A DNA stretch of 37,616 bases from assembly GCA_002428325.1 (NCBI GenBank), contig DIVR01000050.1, forward strand, positions 6,862-44,477. Direction: 5' to 3'. The translations under genes and the position numbers were made by a program. The stretch comes from a bacterium UBP4_UBA6127. GTDB taxonomy: Bacteria > UBP4 > UBA4092. This document shows, piece after piece, positions 34,574 through 37,616 of the stretch; positions within the stretch are counted from its first letter, which is position 1, and each line of letters begins with the position of its first letter. The notes beneath the pieces were generated by a model that was not told where the DNA came from, searched no databases, and saw only the letters and a list, made by a program, of their open reading frames with translations.

Positions 34574-34905
34574 TTATCTCCTTAATTTTCAATAAAACTA
34601 TTATATCTCAAAGGATAAATACATATTAAAAAGAGTCTCGAAAATCCTTTTTCTCCTTTATCAAAGGATTATCTCTCATTTATTACTATACTCTCTTTGA
34701 TAGTGTTATGGGTAACCTGACGGCTGATAATTTGGGAATCTGTTATCAATCAGTTCTTTCCCCGGCAAAGAATACAAGTTTCATTCGGTTGAGAAAGGGA
34801 GAGGTACCCAGGCTGATGGTAACAGGCTGGGTCCAATTCCGTTTCAAAGATAGAGAGGAACCATCGGGAAAAGAGGGATTATAAGAATCATTCGATATCT
34901 GATAA
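34574..34905. other. Intergenic stretch with one palindromic repeat and no convincing gene
   Basis: This 332-base gap separates PBP1A from the tRNA-Pro promoter. It contains the dispersed palindrome copy at 34806-34833 and an open plus-strand frame (ATG 34708 to TAA 34882-34884, 58 codons) that has no ribosome site and spans the repeat; I do not call it a gene. No promoter for the minus-strand PBP gene is obvious. Confidence 0.6.
34806..34833. repeat. Dispersed palindromic repeat, copy 2
   Basis: This copy lies in opposite orientation to the one at 8381-8408 and matches its reverse complement at 26 of 28 positions. The two ends pair over ten positions (ACCCAG.CTG against CAG.CTGGGT) with one mismatch. 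Similarity continues a few bases into the flanks (GAG before the core here and at the matching position of copy 1). Confidence 0.75.
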
Positions 34906-34934
34906 TTGACAGGTGTCGGGAGTTTTATTAGGAT
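34906..34934 (+). promoter_or_regulatory. Promoter of tRNA-Pro
   Basis: A perfect TTGACA (34906-34911) is followed after 17 bases by TAGGAT (34929-34934), four of six -10 positions. Transcription would begin near 34941, about 20 bases before the mature tRNA. Confidence 0.7.
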
Positions 34935-34960
34935 TAATAAGCTTAAAGTGAATTATCCCC

Positions 34961-35037
34961 CGGGGCGTGGCACAGCTGGCTAGCGCGCATGGTTTGGGAC
35001 CATGAGGTCGCCGGTTCGAATCCGGCCGCCCCGACCA
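34961..35037 (+). tRNA. tRNA-Pro, anticodon UGG
   Basis: The 77-base gene folds as a complete cloverleaf. The acceptor stem CGGGGCG pairs with CGCCCCG, the anticodon stem is CATGG/CCATG around loop TTTGGGA (anticodon TGG at 34995-34997), and the T arm is GCCGG-TTCGAAT-CCGGC. Discriminator A and CCA (35035-35037) are encoded. One A-C mismatch occurs in the D stem. UGG reads proline codons CCN, mainly CCA and CCG. Confidence 0.97.
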
Positions 35038-35060
35038 TTTATTTATAGGTTAAACAAAAC

Positions 35061-35086
35061 CAGGAACTATTGATAGAATGTTCCTG
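35061..35086. promoter_or_regulatory. Inverted repeat between tRNA-Pro and cydA
   Basis: CAGGAAC (35061-35067) and GTTCCTG (35080-35086) form a 7-bp stem around a 12-base A/T-rich loop, followed by TTAATAAG. It may help end the tRNA transcript or act as an operator upstream of cydAB. The sequence alone does not decide between these. Confidence 0.4.
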
Positions 35087-35140
35087 TTAATAAGAAACCA
35101 GAGTACCTGTAAATACCTTAAATCAGAAGGGATATCCTTT

Positions 35141-36487
35141 ATGGACTTGGTTTTTCTCTCTCGATTACAGTTTGCCTTAACGATTTCATTTCATTATCTA
35201 TTTCCTCCTCTCAGTATTGGTCTCAGCTTGATTTTAGTCATGATGGAAGGGACCTACCTTAAGACAGGCAATATTCTTTTTCATCAAATGACAAAATATT
35301 GGGTCAAGATATTTTCATTGATATTTGCCATGGGAGTAGCCACCGGTATTGTCATGGAGTTTCAGTTTGGCACAAACTGGTCCCACTATTCACGGTATGT
35401 AGGGGATGTTTTTGGAAGTGCCCTGGCAGCTGAGGGAGTTTTTGCTTTTTTCCTAGAATCAGGATTTCTGGCGGTACTTCTGTTTGGATGGGACAAAGTC
35501 AGTAAACGGATGCATTTTATATCCACCTTGCTGGTTGCATTAGGAGCCCATTTCAGCGCTTTATGGATCATTGTTGCCAATTCCTGGCAACAAACCCCGG
35601 CAGGTTATCATATTGTAGGGACTGGTTCAACTGCCCGAGCCGAAATAACCGACTTCTGGGCCATGGTATTTAATCCCTCTTCTATTGACCGGTTCACTCA
35701 TTCAATTGCCGGAGCCTGGCAAGCAGGCGCTTTCCTGGTTCTAAGTGTAGCCGCCTATTACCTGCTCAAGAAAAAACATCAGGAATTTGCCAAGGCAACC
35801 ATCAAATTCGGTTTAATATTAGCAGTGGTTTCCTCCCTACTCCAGTTGGTTACAGGCCATTCAAGCGCCATCGGAGTCAGCCAGAATCAACCGGCGAAAC
35901 TGGCCGCTTTTGAAGGACATTATGAAGATATGACTCCCGGAACCCTCTATCTATTTGGGTGGGTCAATGAGAAACAAGAGAAAGTCCAATTTGGCATTGG
36001 CATCCCCAAAATGTTGAGTATCCTGGTCTCCGGAAATCCCAATAAACCCTTAACCGGGTTGAGAGCATTCCCCCCGGAGGATCGCCCTCCAGTGAATATT
36101 GTTTTCCAAACCTACCATGGAATGGTCGCAATCGGGATGGGGTTGATAGGATTAAGCCTGTTGGGAGTGTTTCTTTTATGGCGAACCCAATTATTCGAAA
36201 ATAAATGGGTACTCAGGGCTTTTGTCATTTCAGTATTGGGCCCGCAAATAGCCAACCAACTGGGCTGGGCCTCTGCCGAAATTGGCAGACAACCTTGGAT
36301 TGTTTATGGATTACTCAGGACCTCCGAGGGGTATTCAAAGGTCGTAACCGCTCATGAAGTCATTTTTTCATTGATTCTGTTTGGTATGGTTTATGCGCTT
36401 CTGTTTGCAGTCTTTATTTATCTTTTGGACCATAAGATTCGCTTTGGACTTGACCCAGAAATGAAATCCGGAGGACACCGAGCATGA
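35141..36487 (+). CDS. cydA: Cytochrome bd-type quinol oxidase subunit I
   Basis: The frame opens at 35078, but the ATG at 35141 begins MDLVFLSRLQFALTISFHYLF, the standard CydA N-terminus, with AGAAGG upstream; I choose it (448 residues). CydA binds hemes b558, b595 and d and oxidises quinol while reducing oxygen, building proton-motive force with high oxygen affinity. His18 (FHYLFPP) is the expected high-spin heme ligand, His187 (RFTHSIAG) and Met328 (TYHGMVAIG) are the expected b558 ligands, and GRQPW follows. The quinol loop (about 245-325) is short, unlike the long loop of E. coli, so it is the bd-S type. It overlaps cydB by four bases. Confidence 0.95.
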   Translation: MDLVFLSRLQFALTISFHYLFPPLSIGLSLILVMMEGTYLKTGNILFHQMTKYWVKIFSLIFAMGVATGIVMEFQFGTNWSHYSRYVGDVFGSALAAEGVFAFFLESGFLAVLLFGWDKVSKRMHFISTLLVALGAHFSALWIIVANSWQQTPAGYHIVGTGSTARAEITDFWAMVFNPSSIDRFTHSIAGAWQAGAFLVLSVAAYYLLKKKHQEFAKATIKFGLILAVVSSLLQLVTGHSSAIGVSQNQPAKLAAFEGHYEDMTPGTLYLFGWVNEKQEKVQFGIGIPKMLSILVSGNPNKPLTGLRAFPPEDRPPVNIVFQTYHGMVAIGMGLIGLSLLGVFLLWRTQLFENKWVLRAFVISVLGPQIANQLGWASAEIGRQPWIVYGLLRTSEGYSKVVTAHEVIFSLILFGMVYALLFAVFIYLLDHKIRFGLDPEMKSGGHRA

Positions 36488-37509
36488 ATTACCTGGATTT
36501 GAATATTATATGGTTCGGGCTAGTTGGAATATTATTTACAGGCTATGCCATTCTGGATGGATTTGACTTGGGAGTCGGATGCCTTCATTTATTTTCTAAA
36601 ACCGATGAGGAGAGAAGAACCTTTATCAATTCCATTGGACCGGTATGGGATGGAAATGAAGTCTGGCTGGTTACAGGGGGAGGCGCTCTGTTTGCGGCAT
36701 TTCCCATGGTCTATGCCACTGTTTTCTCAGGATTTTATATTGCTTTTATATTGCTTCTGTTTGCCTTGATCTTCCGAGCCTGTTCCATCGAATTTAGAAG
36801 TAAGCAGCCGATGACATGGTGGAGACAAGGCTGGGATATTGGTTTCAGCCTGGGCAGTTTTCTTTCAGCTTTGCTGATAGGAGTGGCCCTGGGAAATATT
36901 GCCCGGGGAATTCCCTTAACAGCAGATTTTGAATATTCAGGTTCCTTTCTGAACCTTTTAAACCCCTATTCCATTCTGGTGGGAATCTTTACCGTATCTC
37001 TTTTCATGATGCATGGGGCTATCTATCTGATTTTAAAGACAGAAGGGTCTGTCCGGCAGAAGGTAACCGGCTGGTTATGGAAGTTAATCGTTTTATTCTT
37101 GATTACTTATGTCATCACGACTCTGGCTACATTACTCACCCAGCCGCAGATGACCCGGTTGATGAATCAGTACCCTGTTTTATATATCCTTCCCATCATC
37201 ACCGTACTGGTGATAGTGAACATTCTCAGGGAAGTAAAAAATGGGGATTTTGGCAGAGCCTTCCTGTCTTCCTGTGGAGCCATTATTCTGTTAATGGCCT
37301 TATTAGGCGCCGGCATATTTCCCAATATGGTATATTCCATCCCGGAGGGAATGAACAGCTTAACAATTTACAACGCATCTTCTTCACAAAAAACTCTTGG
37401 GATTATGCTGATAATTGCTCTTATCGGGATGCCGCTGGTGATTGCTTATACCCTCAGCATTTATTGGATTTTCAGAGGAAAAGTCAAATTGAATGACCAG
37501 AGTTATTAG
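36484..37509 (+). CDS. cydB: Cytochrome bd-type quinol oxidase subunit II
   Basis: This 341-residue membrane protein matches CydB: LNIIWFGLVGILFTGYAILDGFDLGVG (5-31) and RRTFINSIGPVWDGNEVWLVTGGGALFAAFP (about 44-74) are the family signatures, and WDGNEVW with the adjacent Asp/Glu residues belongs to the proton-path region. About eight helices are predicted, and the length is normal (E. coli 379, many others 330-345). The ATG overlaps the cydA stop (ATGA), so the two are translated together. No cydX-like small subunit and no cydCD exporter genes lie in the window. A 7-bp inverted repeat, ATTTTAG/CTAAAAT (37561-37579), follows before the next tRNA. Confidence 0.95.
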   Translation: MNYLDLNIIWFGLVGILFTGYAILDGFDLGVGCLHLFSKTDEERRTFINSIGPVWDGNEVWLVTGGGALFAAFPMVYATVFSGFYIAFILLLFALIFRACSIEFRSKQPMTWWRQGWDIGFSLGSFLSALLIGVALGNIARGIPLTADFEYSGSFLNLLNPYSILVGIFTVSLFMMHGAIYLILKTEGSVRQKVTGWLWKLIVLFLITYVITTLATLLTQPQMTRLMNQYPVLYILPIITVLVIVNILREVKNGDFGRAFLSSCGAIILLMALLGAGIFPNMVYSIPEGMNSLTIYNASSSQKTLGIMLIIALIGMPLVIAYTLSIYWIFRGKVKLNDQSY

Positions 37510-37570
37510 GATCTTATTGCCTTGTTTCAGCCTTTTTCCTCAAGCTGCTAACTTATGAGTATTTTAGTTA

Positions 37571-37579
37571 TGCTAAAAT
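37571..37579 (+). promoter_or_regulatory. Candidate extended -10 promoter for the terminal tRNA
   Basis: TG, one base, then TAAAAT (37574-37579) forms an extended -10 element; no clear -35 is visible. Transcription would start about seven bases before the tRNA. Part of the -10 overlaps the right arm of the inverted repeat at 37561-37579. Confidence 0.4.
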
Positions 37580-37592
37580 TATTACCAGTGCA

Positions 37593-37616
37593 GCGCCCGT
37601 AGCTCAGTTGGATAGA
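37593..37616 (+). tRNA. Partial tRNA at the window edge, probably tRNA-Arg
   Basis: The last 24 bases read GCGCCCGTAGCTCAGTTGG and then ATAGA, a typical acceptor strand, U8 and D arm. The 5' sequence GCGCCCGTAGCTCAG is common in bacterial tRNA-Arg. The anticodon lies beyond the window, so identity is provisional and the gene is truncated by the window, not by mutation. Confidence 0.75.

Noticed and set aside
37077..37496. 139-codon plus-strand frame
   Set aside because: It lies inside cydB in another frame; cydB is conserved over this stretch.
1..37616. CRISPR array, integrated element or toxin-antitoxin pair
   Set aside because: I found no regularly spaced direct repeats, integrase, transposase or paired small genes; the tRNA-flanked cydAB region has no attachment-site duplication that I can see.

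Overview
This window is a dense stretch of AT-leaning bacterial chromosome made almost entirely of housekeeping and cell-envelope genes. I see no phage, plasmid, transposase, CRISPR array or secondary-metabolite locus. A heptosyltransferase-like GT9 enzyme, a bifunctional PBP1A, RodA and several lipid-linked-sugar glycosyltransferases point to a rod-forming, diderm (LPS-type) bacterium. SecA carries an insert after its first nucleotide-binding region that resembles the one I know from Bacteroidetes/FCB-type SecA. DUF4416, the fused radical-SAM/DUF2344 protein beside RNase G, and the Cys-rich N-terminus on GT9 are things I associate with little-cultured phyla and deltaproteobacteria-like lineages. 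I cannot name the phylum from the sequence alone.

Layout. (1) 144-2757 (+): a flippase-like UPF0104/LPG-synthase-type membrane protein and a GT39 glycosyltransferase. (2) 7020-2769 (-): tyrS then secA, ending at a hairpin inside the end of the GT39 gene. (3) 7132-8249 (+): an SH3 lipoprotein and a DUF4416 protein, with a possible 58-residue antisense gene between them. (4) 12908-8521 (-): leuS, a hairpin, then a Gfo/Idh/MocA dehydrogenase and a sugar-phosphate isomerase/epimerase-type TIM barrel. (5) 15740-13059 (-): a two-helix membrane protein and a secreted GHL10 glycosidase fused to a C-terminal propeller. (6) 15920-22483 (+): rodA, the radical-SAM/DUF2344 fusion, RNase G and GT9, packed as one operon. 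(7) 22668-25024 (+): an M48 metalloprotease with GYF_2 and two zinc ribbons, then a PmtA-like methyltransferase. (8) 27696-25021 (-): a DHH-CBS-CBS-tRNA nucleotidyltransferase fusion. (9) 27863-31617 (+): three glycan-assembly genes. (10) 34573-31629 (-): PBP1A and RimI. (11) 34574-37616: a repeat-bearing intergenic stretch, tRNA-Pro(UGG), cydAB, and the first 24 bases of another tRNA (probably Arg).

How the genes work together. Two themes dominate. One is envelope building: RodA, PBP1A, GHL10 glycosidase, GT9, GT4 and GT39 enzymes, SecA and the M48 protease. The other is RNA and translation: TyrRS, LeuRS, CCA/A-adding enzyme, RNase G, RimI and tRNAs. The rodA-rSAM-rng operon physically joins the two, echoing the old link between rng (cafA) and mreBCD in E. 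coli.

The most interesting leads are: (a) the rodA / radical-SAM-DUF2344 / RNase G operon, whose rSAM and rng genes carry G8, C7 and C8 tracts; the G8 and C8 tracts are placed so that slippage would separate or truncate domains; (b) the M48-GYF_2-zinc-ribbon architecture; (c) a dispersed 28-bp palindrome (26/28 identity between two copies) and a 17-bp perfect inverted repeat, which look like REP-type elements; and (d) a 58-codon open frame antisense to the DUF4416 start. None is proven to be a new system from sequence alone.
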